Positions 43,439-55,307 of a stretch of DNA of 64,000 bases are shown here, piece after piece. Positions within the stretch are counted from its first letter, which is position 1. Each line of letters begins with the position of its first letter. A model generated the notes under the pieces. It worked only from the letters and a program-made list of their open reading frames with translations, was not told where the DNA came from and did no database searches. Both the position numbers and the translations under genes were made by a program. Source of the DNA: Chiua virens (lineage: Eukaryota; Basidiomycota; Agaricomycetes; Boletales; Boletaceae); the NCBI GenBank assembly GCA_019787685.1, contig JAHNUO010000009.1:1674001-1738000 (forward strand), given 5' to 3'.

Positions 43439-46400
43439 TCAAGCGTCGTGATCGCTGTCGTCATAGCCGTCACTCATACTACTCTCGTCACTATCAACAT
43501 CTGATTCATTTTCTTCTTCTTCTTCTTTGTCGTCGTCGTCGTCGTCGTCGTCGTCCTCATTTTGAGATGTGTGCGCTGTCTGAGTATCTTCAATACCTGG
43601 GCCGTCGACATCTTCATCGTCAGCAGCTAATTGCTCGTCGACCAGGCCATGGTTGTGTCGTACATGCATGGTGTCATGACCTACACCAATTGCCGCATAG
43701 CGGGTGAACATGTCTCTATCAGCAAAACTGATTCCTGTTAGCATGTAAGACGTCGAAATATGTGAAATAAAGCCCACATATTTACATAATACCTTGCCCA
43801 ATCATCAGACTCCCCAGGTAGTCTGGCTACTGACATGCCGCCCCGTAAGAATTGATCGGTACGACCATCTATGAATGCTGGAATGAGGTGACACCCACGG
43901 ATCACCAGAGAGGGATCCAAAAACCCGAAAGCAGGGCTGTCTCCACCTTCAGGCACAAATCCAACCTTTGGAAGAGTACACTGCCGGAAACCCCCCTTAT
44001 GGTCCGGATCAGTTCCGAGCCAACGGACCCACAGAACCTCCATCGTCTCCTTTGAACCACTAACACCTCCGGGAGAGTATGAAACGTCAATACTGAATGC
44101 TTTGAGTAGCTGGCAGTACCAGAAGGGGTGACAATTGGCTTCTTCTTCCCTCGATAGAGTCATGAGGAAAGAAGAACGGTCTGTCCGCAGGCAATCATGA
44201 GCTCTGCGGATATCATAGCTTGTGTAGTTGATGCGAACAATTCTTGATTCCACGATTCGGTCTGGGTTTAGAAAACGCAATTCATTTCGTTCCTCTGGGG
44301 TGAATACTCGCTCGTCACCGTCAAAGTCCAAGCGGAGTAGTCTGGACAACAGGTGGTCCTTGAGACACGCGATGAAATCGGGCTGGAAGACATGTAAGCA
44401 TATATGTGCATCAGCCAAAGTCGCTCACCTTGACGGCCGGGTCGTCAATATGGTTGAGAAGGAACCGAGACAGATTAAGAACGTTGTCCTTTCGAGCTTG
44501 GCTTGCCATCGAGTGATGCAGCATCGGCGAAGAGTCAACATCATCTGCAACTTGGTCCTGCTCGTGCTGTCGCCTCAGGAGAGTGCGGCGACGCTCTTGC
44601 CTCGCAAATTGATCTTCGACGTTCTTCTTGTTCGAAAGTCCATACATCCTCTTGATTTGACGGTGCGCCAGCTCTCCCTGAAGGTAACCGTACGTCAGAA
44701 TGCAGTAAAAGAAATGAAATTTTAGGTATAAAAAAAAGTTTCAGACTTACAACTTGGGTTGAGAACGAGTCAGTCGTCCCGAACGTCTTGATCATTGAGA
44801 CGTAATCACCCAGAGCATGGAACTTGTATGTGTTGAGATTGAACATTTTTGGGAGCGAGCCCGCCGAGCGTACTTCTTTCTTTCGACGTCCAGCCTTGAC
44901 ATCAGCTAATTCCCTCCTCTGCCGTTGTGCAGCTTCCGCAGGTAATTCGTGAGTGATGAAGGCGGCGCAGGTGACTCGTTGAAACTGGCGAAGCTGATCA
45001 CAAAGGGTCCGTAACGACTGCTGAAGGAGTATGAGCGAATCGTCCGTGTGAATTCGAAGCTTGGCTAGTGCGTGCCATTCGGAGAGTCGGAATAAGAGGC
45101 GCTGAATGTTTGAGTCGTGCGCAGGAGGAAAAAGTCCTTCAAATACGGGGATGGAACACTGTAGTAAAGCCCCTTAATCACTACGAACTGAGACGAAACA
45201 TGCAAAGACCCTACCTGTAATACGTGCTCAAAGAACCATGCCGGTCGCTGGCTGGTGTTCGCTACATCTGGAGGGAAACGGCGGATTCCGTTCAATCCAA
45301 AGGATGATATTTGCGTGAATCTATCAGACCACTTTTCAGTAACCACATTGTTGGAAGAATGTCAAACGCACCGTTCATTAAGTATGTCGATCTTACGTGG
45401 ATCAACAGCATAAATCAATCGGAGAAGATGCTTGAGAACCGACTTGAGAATGCCAAGCTCGAATTCGTGGAGTAAATCTACAACAAGAATCGGGTACAAT
45501 TTGAATCCAAAGGGAGAGAGTCGCTCGCAAAAAGAATTCTGGGAGGGGTAGTTAGCTGGCTCCCGAAAAGTTAAATATGATTCTTACCAAAGTCGGAACC
45601 AGTGACTGGTCCTTGAGAAGAGTTTCCACAGCTGTACCCTTCAACGGCCGGCCAAGGACATAAATTTTCCGTCGCGCAAGTTCGATCTTATGCGCCAAGT
45701 ATGTTCTTGCTTGAGAAAATCTTGCAGCGATGTCTCTGAGAAATCCGGTGCAATGGAACATGGATTTTGGGATGAGGCAACGAGGACAAGGGCAATAACC
45801 TTTGTCCCGGATGGTAGCAAGGAGAACTCTTCCAAACAATCAGTCGTAAATTTGCACCAGGATACGCACGCAATTCACTCACTTTTCTGGATAGTCGGCT
45901 GAGTAAGTAAATATCCTGGGGTATACCCTCCTGGTGATGCCGTCGAAGCATTTCACGACGATTCCATTCTTGTAAGCCTCGATAAAATCATCGTCGAGCA
46001 ATAATGTCCAGATCGCATGAATGAGTTCTCGCTTGCAATGAACGAGAAGGTCGTGGTTGTGTTTCTTGCCAGACACCGAGGACAAAAAAATTTTGATGGA
46101 CTCTGGAAGCTGAGGGTTTGGGTGAGACTTCAAGAGCAGCGCAAGAAAGAAGAAAATCAACCTACAGAAGGGATAAACGCAATCGGATGACAGCACCCCG
46201 ACTCAGGATTGGACCGAATGTATTTGGAGAGATTTCCAAAAAAAAGATAGATGGGCCATGCAGACGCATGCCCAAACTGTGCGAGCCGAGTCGAATCCGA
46301 CCAGAACATGAGACCGGAAACTACTCTTTCCAACTTGCAGCCGTCGTCTCTTCTCTGCTTCATCACTTCGTCATGGGCTTGGTTCCAGGCGTCCGAGGTG

Positions 46401-47616
46401 TACAGTTCATCATAAACGCGTTGGTGGCGACCGGTGACCGGGGATTTCCAAATCCTTTTGAAAGGGGTGAGATGGAAATTCTTCGATGATGCCTCTGCAA
46501 ATACTGCTCGCACGACATCTAGGATTGGCCTGTAGCGAAGACCGCCCACCGAGAACGTCAACCCATTGCCCTCCACCTTCTTTTCCCTTGTAGGTACTGA
46601 TATGTCGACCGATGCACGTTTCCATCTGTCGATCCCGAATATGTCTTCTGGTGGTATCTCCTTCTCAGCAGCGTCAAACCGAGATGTCTCTCTAGAAGCA
46701 TCAAATCTCGACAGATCCTGGATGTCGAAGTCGGGGGCTTGGAGGACCTCGTGAACCAGTCGTGTGAGTTCTGAATCGGATTTATGACTACTACCAGTAT
46801 TTTTCCAGTTCATGATTCGCCAGATAGACATGTTTGCCCATGGCCAGGGCGGGGAGTAGTTTCCGTTGACCGAGCTAGGGAGAATGTCCTGGCTAGGCTG
46901 AGACAATTCATCCATGGAAACGAATGAGTCGGGATCGTGCGACGGGCGATGGCGATATGCACGAGCGATACCGAAGTTATTGAACCATGTAGTGAAGGAA
47001 TCCCACACGTGCAGAAAGACACGAGGGATAATCGAAGTGGTTGCGGGGGTAGGGTGGGGATCAACTGCTGGTAACGGTGGCTCAGGGAGCAAGTCTCGAT
47101 ACCTTGCAGGTACCCGTCGATTACGAGGGGGAAGGGGCTGCGATTCAGTGCCTGTGATGTCAGGGGCATCGGGTATTTGTTGCGAGGAAGGTTCAGTCGT
47201 AGCCTGCGAGGGTGCTGGGACTTCTTGAGTATGGGACTGTGGTCTCTGCTGACTCGAAATACTGGGTCAGGGTGAGAAAAGCACGAAAATGGTCAAAACC
47301 TTACCTCAGTAACGTCTGAAACCGTGATCAACGCCGAAGGATTCGAGGACCCTGGAAGATTTACTTGCCTACCGCCCTGGAATCCATCTGAGTGGTACGA
47401 ATTCAAAGAATCCAATAGAAAGCCGTACCTCATCAGCGTCAAGTCTGACCCGCTTGTTGGGAGGCTCCTCCGTCAATAGAAAGGTTGAGTTGGCGCGTGC
47501 GAGTCGCTCAGCCTGCGCAGGCCCGAAAATGTCGCATGTAGCTCGATGCTGCGTCAGGCCTCTCCGGGATAAGAAGGTGCGAGCGCAATTGGGGTGGCAC
47601 CTGAAAGCAGAGGCCA
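43439..47616 (-). CDS. Plavaka-type DNA transposon transposase
   Basis: Large multi-exon gene on the minus strand. The start ATG at 47616-47614 opens a C2HC-like finger (FRCHPNCARTFLSRRGLTQH), then TFLLTEEPPNKRVRLD. A long exon (about 47100-46157) contains WSDSTRLAQFGHASAWPIYL and FFGNLSKYIRSNPESGCCHP, which I recognise as core sequence of Plavaka transposases (DDE superfamily related to CACTA). Later exons give LLDDDFIEAYKNGIVVKCFD, CPCPRCLIPKSMFHCTGFLR, SFCERLSPFGFKLYPILVVD with DLLHEFELGI, HALGDYVSMIKTFGTTDSFS plus LAHRQIKRMYGL, and FGFLDPSLVIRGCHLIPAFI. The C-terminus is an Asp/Glu tail (D9 then KE5) encoded partly by a GTC microsatellite on the plus strand (43526-43554). All exons read so far are open; individual junctions were not all verified. 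The element's terminal repeats were not certain. Confidence 0.8.
43515..43560. repeat. Trinucleotide repeat encoding an Asp/Glu run
   Basis: TTC/TCT and GTC triplets on the plus strand correspond on the minus strand to the acidic tail of the transposase. Repeat-length variation would alter only the length of the acidic run. Confidence 0.7.
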
Positions 47617-47619
47617 TCT

Positions 47620-48113
47620 TGACACAACGGAAGTTGTGATACGGAAGCGCGAGATAGTGGGAAGCTTGAGATTTTGATGTTAGAGGCTGGGAGTGTTCGA
47701 GTTTTGAGCGGCGGAGACCTAGTTGCTTCAATCTCAGAATTTGAAAAGAACAAGAGAAAACGTTGAGAAAACGAGGCAATGATGTCTGTGAAAGGATTGA
47801 GAACATGTTGCAATCAAACGAGCAACCACTCACCGCATGTCCTGATGTCATAGTGATGTCACCGAAAACGCTGAAAGCACGTTGGAATCGAAGCACTCGA
47901 CGTTCCGGCACAATCCAAGCTGAGAGTCGACATAACGGGTGAATGGATGCCAATGGGAGAAACGAGGCTAAAATAACGCTCAGAGTCACGCCGATCTGAT
48001 GAAGGATGAAGAGGACGATGAAGGAAAGCACGCACCTGGGAGGGGACGAAAGTCTGACAACGATTCGGAGGTCCAGGAGAGGGATTCCGAGTCCTTAAAC
48101 TGAACCTAGACGA
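47620..48113. other. Upstream region of the transposase gene
   Basis: No coding assignment; probable promoter and subterminal region of the transposon. Confidence 0.4.
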
Positions 48114-48118
48114 AAGCG

Positions 48119-48250
48119 CTTCAAAAGGTCTTTAACCCCACTGTCGCTCGATTCGAGGCGACGGGGCGACCTATGGACACAAAGTCCAAAAGCGTTCTCT
48201 GTGCGACGCAAAGTCAACACGAGAGATTTCGAGCGGCGCAAAGCCAACTC
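48119..48250 (+). repeat. Dispersed module, copy R1 (plus orientation)
   Basis: Begins CTTCAAAAGGTCTTTAACCC, contains CTATGGACACAAAGTCCAAA (with a small GGAC...GTCC hairpin) and ends GAGCGGCGCAAAGCCAACTC. The same module occurs at four other places up to 55.46 kb. R1 lies about 0.5 kb upstream of the transposase start. Confidence 0.8.
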
Positions 48251-48644
48251 TGAGAAACAAGAAAATTCGGGCCGGGTCTTGAGGCAGAAGGATTCAGACG
48301 AGGAGAAAGCTTGAGTGATTGATCAATGTCGACGAGGCGGGACGAAGGTGGGCGGCAGTGTCAACGTCCGTCTGGGATGCATGATGCATGATGGCTAGGT
48401 CCAAGATGAATCGATGTCATTGACAAATACGCGTCGCGTATCTGTCTACGTTTCATAATCTAATTGTAATTATTTGTTTTTGTCGTCACGTGGTGTCAAT
48501 AAGCGGACATTCAAAGTTACACTACATTAATTTAATGGCGTAGGGCTGAAATCCCAGGGTTAACCGCACAATGTCGCAAGTGAAAACGGATTGCATAAAT
48601 TGAGGGGAAAGCTACATTATAATCATACATCATACTGTTAAAAA

Positions 48645-50735
48645 TTATACATCATGATAGTCGAAGGGAAACCGGTGGGGAAGGAGAGGGGGACGACCAA
48701 AGTAATCATAAAACGTCTGGATGTAAAAAAAACACGCCCGCGACATGACCTCGTATACTTCTACATATTTCGATCCCGGTATCAAATTGGTGTTCGAAAA
48801 AGAAGGGTGAGCATCCGGCCAGGTGGAGAGAAGTAGACAGAATGCGTTGAGGACCTGCTCGTTGTCAGAGAAACTGTCCGTGAATCCATGATTGCTAGCT
48901 TTGGATGGCAGAGGCTCTGACCAAAGCATGAGCCCAGAGCTGCCCGGGAAAATACCGCAGATGAAGCTCAGTCGTTCGGAACGATGTTCAGCCCAGAGGC
49001 GAGGATTAAGAGCTTGGTCGAGAGCACAAAGCTCGTATCGCCAGCCAGTCTCGTACAACTCCCATAAAATAGCTTTGATGAGACGGGTCGGGGGGTTGGT
49101 CAGCGAGGCGATTGGAATTAATTTGCCCCGCCATTCCACCTGTTCCTTGGGTGCAAGATTCGATCCTTGCGATGTCAGGGCAGCGAATTCTTCCCCAAAC
49201 GCTTCCAGCACGGCCAGCTTACTAGATTTGCTGCTCGTGGCTGCGCCTTCCATGTCCTCCTTGAAGGGCACGCCATTGAGAATCTCCCTCCACTGTTGGG
49301 GAGATGGGAAGCGGGCGGGGGGGCTGTGATCGAGCCGACTAATCCACAGCGCGCGAATCGCAAGCCAGTTCGTCATGAAGCGTTGGCGACGTTCGGGGGA
49401 CGGTGACGAGATAAGCAGAGGTGGTTCGGGGACACGATACCCCTGATCCACCAAACCTTTCTTCACCCTGGACGGGTCTTTGTCGATGCGTTTCAACGCG
49501 TCGACCCAAACCTGGAAGGCTAGCGGCATCTCGGGCACCTGCAGCTCTACCCACTTGTTGCGACCTGCGGAAATTGCTTCACAGCAGGTTAGCCCACGCC
49601 GTATCGATAATGTCGGTAGACATTGACATGACCTACCTGACTGGGGTCCAGGTCGAGTGTGCTTCTGCTTCTTCTCTGCTCTCCTGGACTTAGCTTGAGT
49701 GGGCATTTTACCTGCTTGCGAGGAAAGCTGAGGGGTGGACGAATCTGAAATGCTGGGCTTCTGGTTGTAAGAAGGTGTATAGGCGCGCCGAGTGTGAAAG
49801 TGACGATCGAAGCCCCCTTTTCCGAGATACAGGTTTGCAAAGGGTTGGACGGATCTGCCAGCTTCGGCGTACATGCCACGGATGATATCGTCGGGAAACG
49901 TGAACCTGACATGCTTCTCGATGTTCGTGTCCGGAGTGATTGAGAGGCGGGGACGGATCAACCACACTGGCACACCCACGTGGAACAGGTCGTCGCAGGT
50001 TTTCGTGTCTTGCGTGAAGCATCCCATCCAGTGGGATCGGACAGGAAGGGGGGGACCAGACGGGTAGGCGATATGAGGTTGAACATAAGTAACGTAGTCG
50101 ATGAACGCCATGATGTCGAGGAAGTACCGTTGGGCTTCGGCGACGAAAACAATGATATCACGGTATGTAAGCGGGTGAGTGAGGAGCAACATAGTGTCGT
50201 GTTTCAGGCTCTGGATCATCCTACTTGCAATGTCCTGCTTGTCACCACGGGTGTTCTTCCATGCCTGGTGGCGCTCAGACGCAATCTGATGCAAAGAAAC
50301 GACGCCGACTGCCTTTTCTTGCTTCAGCTTCCCAACTTGAAAGGCGGCGTGAGGAAGAGGTTCGAAGTCTTCCGGCGTGGGGCGATACCACGCCCATAAC
50401 AAAGGGTCGGGCGGTGAGTAGTGCTCCTTGCGACGGATGCAGACAGCATAACAAAATTCTTTACTGTATGTCTGCGGCCATTGAAAACAATCCGCTGTAC
50501 CAAATCGCCCATCTGCTCGAGCCCGCAGTTCCTCTTCGTTGTTATGGGGTTCGGGGACGAAGGTCATGTTGGGCGAGGTGTAGACGGTTGTGGCTGCATC
50601 ATGTCCGGTGGCGATCGATTTGGCGTCCAAGGAATTGTACGTAGCTGGTAGATTGCGTGGGTTTTGATCCGAACATAAGGTATGAGAAGACTTACCATCA
50701 TGAGCGCGAGTTTGGGGAGCAAATTTCGAGGTCAT
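48645..50735 (-). CDS. Agaricomycete protein of unknown function
   Basis: Start ATG at 50735-50733 with a short first exon (MTSKFAPQTRAHD) and an intron to about 50644; then ATYNSLDAKSIATG continues. A second intron of about 70 nt near 49567-49636 would join HTRPGPQS to GRNKWVELQVPE; the intron happens to be open in frame. The protein is about 660 aa after splicing. A recurrent motif in this family is seen: SHWMGCFTQDTKTCDDLFHV then GVPVWLIRP. The family, as I know it, is common in Agaricomycete genomes near mobile elements but has no assigned function. No membrane segments or catalytic motif recognised. It lies between modules R1 and R2, on the same strand as the transposase, and could be transposon cargo. 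Confidence 0.7.
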   Translation of the reverse strand: MTSKFAPQTRAHDGKSSHTLCSDQNPRNLPATYNSLDAKSIATGHDAATTVYTSPNMTFVPEPHNNEEELRARADGRFGTADCFQWPQTYSKEFCYAVCIRRKEHYSPPDPLLWAWYRPTPEDFEPLPHAAFQVGKLKQEKAVGVVSLHQIASERHQAWKNTRGDKQDIASRMIQSLKHDTMLLLTHPLTYRDIIVFVAEAQRYFLDIMAFIDYVTYVQPHIAYPSGPPLPVRSHWMGCFTQDTKTCDDLFHVGVPVWLIRPRLSITPDTNIEKHVRFTFPDDIIRGMYAEAGRSVQPFANLYLGKGGFDRHFHTRRAYTPSYNQKPSISDSSTPQLSSQAGKMPTQAKSRRAEKKQKHTRPGPQSGRSCQCLPTLSIRRGLTCCEAISAGRNKWVELQVPEMPLAFQVWVDALKRIDKDPSRVKKGLVDQGYRVPEPPLLISSPSPERRQRFMTNWLAIRALWISRLDHSPPARFPSPQQWREILNGVPFKEDMEGAATSSKSSKLAVLEAFGEEFAALTSQGSNLAPKEQVEWRGKLIPIASLTNPPTRLIKAILWELYETGWRYELCALDQALNPRLWAEHRSERLSFICGIFPGSSGLMLWSEPLPSKASNHGFTDSFSDNEQVLNAFCLLLSTWPDAHPSFSNTNLIPGSKYVEVYEVMSRACFFYIQTFYDYFGRPPLLPHRFPFDYHDV

Positions 50736-50948
50736 ATCAGTAATGGCTAGAATATGGGTCAAGATCGTGCCGATGGACCAGGGATTAGGTACAGTACCAG
50801 TATTGACAAAGAGTCTAAGGCTGTATCCACCAGAGGTGCGAGATCTGTGTGCGGCGACGAGGTAGTGGGAAGAAGGATTTCAAACGGAAAGAGCTTCGAC
50901 CGCGAATTCGACCGCGAATCGAGTGACTCAGGGGGGTTGAAGGCCCTT

Positions 50949-51131
50949 GGCGATGGGGCGGCCCTATGGACACAAAGTCCAAAAGCGTTCTGTGCGCGAC
51001 ACGAAGTCAACACAAAGAGAGATCGAGCGGCGCAAAGCCAACTCAGTGAGGATTCCGGGACGAGGGGGCGAGGCTGCGATGAACGTCGTCCAGGTGCAGA
51101 GGCGTCACGCGAAGACAGTCCTGAGGGGTAA
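50949..51131 (+). repeat. Dispersed module, copy R2 (plus orientation), left arm of a large inverted repeat
   Basis: 183 bases from GGCGATGGGGCGGCCCTATG to the CTGAGGGGTAAC word. It is nearly identical to the reverse complement of R3 (51648-51830). R2 lies about 0.2 kb upstream of the minus-strand gene starting at 50735, in the same relative orientation that R1 has to the transposase. Confidence 0.88.
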
Positions 51132-51647
51132 CGAGGCAGAGAGTATCAGGAAGGGTTCGAATGTAAGCGGGGGGTGGGAGGTGTAGATCTGAATTAAAAC
51201 CAAGTAGCTATATAGGTTGAGACGGGTCTATTGTCTGATTCAATTATTGCCGATGGACGTGTGGACCGTGTGGACGCATTATTTGTTGTTGTTGTTGCTT
51301 GTTTTCTACAAGCGTTGGGAACGTCTCAGTATACCCACAGATCCTTGACTCCCGCGTTACGGATCATCGATCATCGATCACACTGGTCACACGTTGCCTC
51401 CTCCATCCCGCCCTCTGGATATATCCGAACGACCCATTGTAGAAGGGATTCAGTAGGCTGAAGTGGGTCACCCGGTAAGTGATGTGCCCTTGAATCGTAA
51501 GCAATAAGGGCTCGTAGGCTCGTACTAACCACCGACGTCTGCCATCCTGGAAGGTCCCTTCAAGGCCGACGTCTATCGCCATCGTTGACGAGATTGCCGC
51601 TCCCACGCCGCCGCCGCCGCCGCCTTGTCCCTCGGATCGGATTACTG
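51132..51647. other. Spacer between inverted arms R2 and R3
   Basis: About 0.5 kb with no gene; contains a short GATCATCGATCATCGATCA repeat near 51361 and a CCG run at 51608-51623. Confidence 0.5.
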
Positions 51648-51830
51648 TTACTCCTCAAGATTGTCTCCGCGCGACGCCTCTGCACCTGGACGACGTTCAT
51701 CGCAGCCTCGCCCCCTCGTCCCGGAATCCTCACTGAGTTGGCTTTGCGCCGCTCGATCTCTCTTTGCGTTGACTTTGTGTCGCGCACAGAACGCTTTTGG
51801 ACTTTGTGTCCATAGGGCCGCCCCATCGCC
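51648..51830 (-). repeat. Dispersed module, copy R3 (minus orientation), right arm of the inverted repeat
   Basis: Reverse complement of R2 with only a handful of substitutions over 183 bp. Outward similarity decays on the right after about 51870. A cryptic frame translating RPYGHKVQKRSVRDTKSTQR is shared by both arms; it reflects repeat identity and is not called as a gene. Confidence 0.88.
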
Positions 51831-52028
51831 ACCGCGAATCGAGCGATAGTGGGGTTGAAGGCCCTTCGAAGCCCTTTCTCCTCGATCCCTTTCTCCTCCT
51901 CGTTCACTTCCTCGAAGGTAGGTACAGTGTTACTGCACTCCTCCCCATCAAACTCATTACTATCCAGTGTCGTCGATATGTAACGCCCCGGTGTCTAATA
52001 GGGTCACCTTCCTCGGACCACGGACCTC

Positions 52029-52108
52029 GCTGAGCTGGCTTTGTGCCGCTCGAATCTTTCTGTGATGATCTCGTGTCGAACTTAGAAGCGCTTTCCCCCT
52101 TCAACCCT
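52029..52108 (-). repeat. Dispersed module, degenerate copy R4
   Basis: A diverged, shortened version: GCTGGCTTTGTGCCGCTCGA, then CTCGTGTCGAAC, then AGAAGCGCTTTCCCCCTTCA. Same orientation as R3 and R5. It lacks the GGACACAAAGTCC core. Confidence 0.55.
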
Positions 52109-52308
52109 GTCCTCATCTATTTCATCGAAGTAAGTACAGTATCAAAGTCACTTTGTTATTGTGCTTCCCCCGCGGTACTCCATCCTTAGCTCATCGATAT
52201 CCCTCTATCTGCTGGGGTCACCCCATGGACCTCGCTTCGTGCACTCCATCAAGTGTAAGCACTCCATCAAAGTAAAGCTGCCATTGTGTTAATACTTCTT
52301 TTGATACG

Positions 52309-53847
52309 TTAATTAGCTCCTTCGAGTTCAACGAATCTTTGGCGCACGATCCAATCCTGGATCTCATTCAAATGTAAGTTCTCCGTCTGATCTTGCCTCA
52401 GACTTGCGATCATATCCTTTGCCTTGATGTAGTCCATACGCCACGATGTGGGTATGACCTCGTGCTTCTCCCTCCGACCTTCGGAATATTCTCCGACCGC
52501 TGCAGCGATCGCTGCTACTCCCAGCGCGAAGAGGTTGTCGAGTGCCGGATGAGGGTTGTTAGGATCGAGATATCTCCATAACTCCGGTGAGTGAACAAAT
52601 AAATGTTCGATCACCATATCCTGAAAGAATGGTACGGTGAAGAGGGGAGAATTGGGTCCGTTGCGTAGGTGGTCGTAGTTCAGCGATTGTATGATTTCAT
52701 TTGCCCTCGCAGACCGGTGAGCAATGGCTTCTTCTGGTGGGCAGCTAGCTTCCCCCCACTCAAGCCTTTTTCGCAGGCCGAGAGTGGAGTTGACGTGCGG
52801 CTCCACATAATTCTTCCATTTCTGGAGAATTTCGCTGGTCGGCCGGACAGCCTCCTTGCGCACTTTCTTCGTAGTTGCAGACGTGAGCTGTGCCTTGGAG
52901 GTACCCAAGATGGTTTGTTTCGCGTTGTTCATGGCGTCCGTAATTTCGTTGTTTCGCCCACTATCCGTCATCACTGCCTCCACCCTGACCATTCTTTCTC
53001 GGATGTAGTTTTTGACGCGGTTATACATCAGCTGAATAGCGGTGGGGGAAAGGTTCACAACAGGCAGCTCAGCAGGTGCCTTGCTGCCGCCATTATTGTC
53101 ACCACCACTGTCGTCGTCGCCGCCGCCGCCGCCGCCGCAAGCCTGGACGGTACGTATTTCGTATTTCTTGCTTAATTTGTTAATATATTGCCAGGTTGAA
53201 ATGTTTCGACGACTCACCCGCTTTTTACTTGGAACGGCAGGGGTAATGGACGAAGATGCGATGGTAGGGTTTATATCGTCGCCCCGTTCATCGTTGTTGA
53301 CGTTGATGGGTGCGGGATTCCCAAGGGCGACAGGGCTCAAGGTCGCACAAGTGTAATGAACGGGATAGTTAATCGGATGGTGGGCGACAGGTTTAGTGTG
53401 AAAGTGAATGGGGGGGGGAACAAGGTGAGCGGATTGAGCGTAGTGAATGGGAAGCTCGGGGCGATAATAAACGGGGGGGATTTGATGGGCAATAGACTGA
53501 GTATACTGGAGATCCCATTCACTAGGTCCCGTGTGCGCATGGGTATGGATGGGATTTTCGGGGGCGACAATACGGTTGGCATGGGCTTGAATCGGATCCC
53601 GGGGGGCTGGGAACCATTCAATCCCATCACCTGTCAATTCGATATCGGCGTTGATGTTGGAAGCGGTTGCAAGCTGTGGCTCGAGGGTGGGATCCTGGAG
53701 GTCAACATCACGGTTTGTGTTTCCACTACTGGCTGGAATGTCTGGCGATGGGTCCGATGGATACTGATAGTAATACTGAACAATACTTTATACACATTGG
53801 TGCGCAGTGACGCGTAACATACGTACCTGGGAGGTGGTGTGCGCCAT
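52309..53847 (-). CDS. DUF6532-like protein
   Basis: Start ATG at 53847-53845 opens a 21-nt exon (MAHTTSQ) spliced to an exon from 53775 (YYYQYPSDPSPDIPASSGNT). A further intron near 53208-53146 probably removes a segment before ACGGGGGGDDD. The N-terminal half is His/Pro-rich and disordered, with a Gly6 run encoded by a CCG microsatellite. The C-terminal half reads ERMVRVEAVMTDSGRNNEIT and KNYVEPHVNSTLGLRKRLEW. It then gives PLFTVPFFQDMVIEHLFVHS and FALGVAAIAAAVGEYSEGRR, resembling the DUF6532 domain of Agaricomycetes. No biochemical role is known. It lies between modules R4 and R5. Confidence 0.68.
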
Positions 53848-54018
53848 CGTGATCAGTGTCAGTGTAAGTCGAAGGATCCCATTCGGTATATGGCATTAAG
53901 ATAAAATGAAAACATACACCAATAGGCATACACAAACTTGATTTGGAATAGAAAGTAAGATTACAACAGAAGGGACACCGCGGGTGAGGATAGCGGTAAT
54001 GTATCCCCTTTAAATCCC

Positions 54019-54955
54019 TCAGACGAGTCGAACATCCTCCGAATCGCTAAATCCGCTCAAGTCTGAATCCTCCGAACCATGGGATACATGTCGCTCAACA
54101 CTGCCTCCTTCAAACAGATCTGAAAGTCGTAGACCAATCACGTCCTGTATTTGACCCACGTGTGCCTCAGAAACCGCCAACGCCGTAAGCCGCTCCACAC
54201 GAGTGTCCTCGTAAAATTGCTTACTATCTTCGACATCTTCTTTACCGCGGGGATTGAGGACTCGATGAAATATATCAAGGCATGCCCCACTAGCAGCGTG
54301 GGCGCCTTCATGCTGGTCATGCATACTGGCCAAAAAGACCATATGCTTCTCCGAGGATCTTATTTCTGCCTTCGCGAGTGCAAGCCGTAGGGCAATGCAC
54401 TCATGATCCGCCCGTTTGGCTTCAAGTGCCGACATCAAAATGGTTTCGGGCATGGCAGAAAGGGCCTGAATAAACCCTTCTTTCTCCTATTTGGATGTGA
54501 GCTAGTTGACGGGCCCGCGCAATGCAACGTACCTGCTCTACTTCATCAAGCGTTACATCGGTGGGGGACATTATCCCCAGTGATTGTGCTGCATAGTGCA
54601 GCGCAGGGGGGACAGGTCCTTTTCCCCTGGGGATGTAAGGGTGGTAATGGTATTGTCGCTTCGGATTGGATGAGGAATGAGACGGAAGCCGTTTCTTTCG
54701 ACGATTGTCAGGAGGAGAAGAGGGAGGTGTCGTCTCAGGGTAGCGATTGGGAGGAAAGGGATCGGGAAAGGGTTGATTGAGCTGATTGAAACGACTGTGG
54801 GAGGTCCGGGATGGGAACTTGTCGGAGGACTTCGATTGCGAAGGCACAAGGACAGGGTCATCTTCCTGTGGGCTGGGTAAGGAAGATGACATTGCTGAAT
54901 CGACTGACGAGGTAAGGGAGGGACTACGAGATTCAGACTGAGCACTGAGGGGCAT
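54019..54955 (-). CDS. Hypothetical protein, two exons
   Basis: Exon 1 is 54955-54533 and exon 2 is 54486-54019; together 891 nt, 296 aa plus stop. The start ATG (MPLSAQSESRSPS) is the first in frame. The N-terminal half is Ser/Pro-rich and disordered with a basic patch (DNRRKKRLPSHSSSNPKRQ). The junction gives LGIMSPTDVTLDEVEQ then EKEGFIQALSAMPETILMSA, followed by a helical region EAKRADHECIALRLALAKAE and an acidic Ser-rich tail. I recognise the type (MSPTDVT...EREGF) as a recurrent Agaricomycete hypothetical, often near mobile elements, without known function. It shares strand with the other cargo-like genes. Confidence 0.66.
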
Positions 54956-55307
54956 GATATGACATTCAGACTGCGGCACTCGATGACACTTGCAATTAAG
55001 TGGTACACGAAGTGTCGGAGTTAGTATTTGAGTCTGAAAACGACAGGTGCCATTTCACATCTGCCATGAAAGAACTCATCATGATGGTTCCCGCGACGTC
55101 GCGCCCATTTCCTCTCATGACACTCGCTCATTACCTCGTGTCGCAAATCCCACCCTCTCGTTACAGCCCTCCCTCAAGATCGACGCCTTCCGGATCATTG
55201 ACATGGTCCCTCGTGCACCCATACTGGCACTCCTGGCCACCCTCAACTTGAAGACCTTGCGCCGACACTTCCTACGCCTCCTCGTCCCACGGATCATCGG
55301 CTCATAC

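Noticed and set aside
43439..48640. CACTA-style termini for the Plavaka element
   Set aside because: A CACTAC word near 48520 has no convincing inverted partner with flanking duplication on the left side, so element ends were not assigned.
50947..51907. Two short proteins starting AMGRPYGHKVQKRS on opposite strands
   Set aside because: They are translations of the two arms of the R2/R3 inverted repeat; no start context or homology supports coding.
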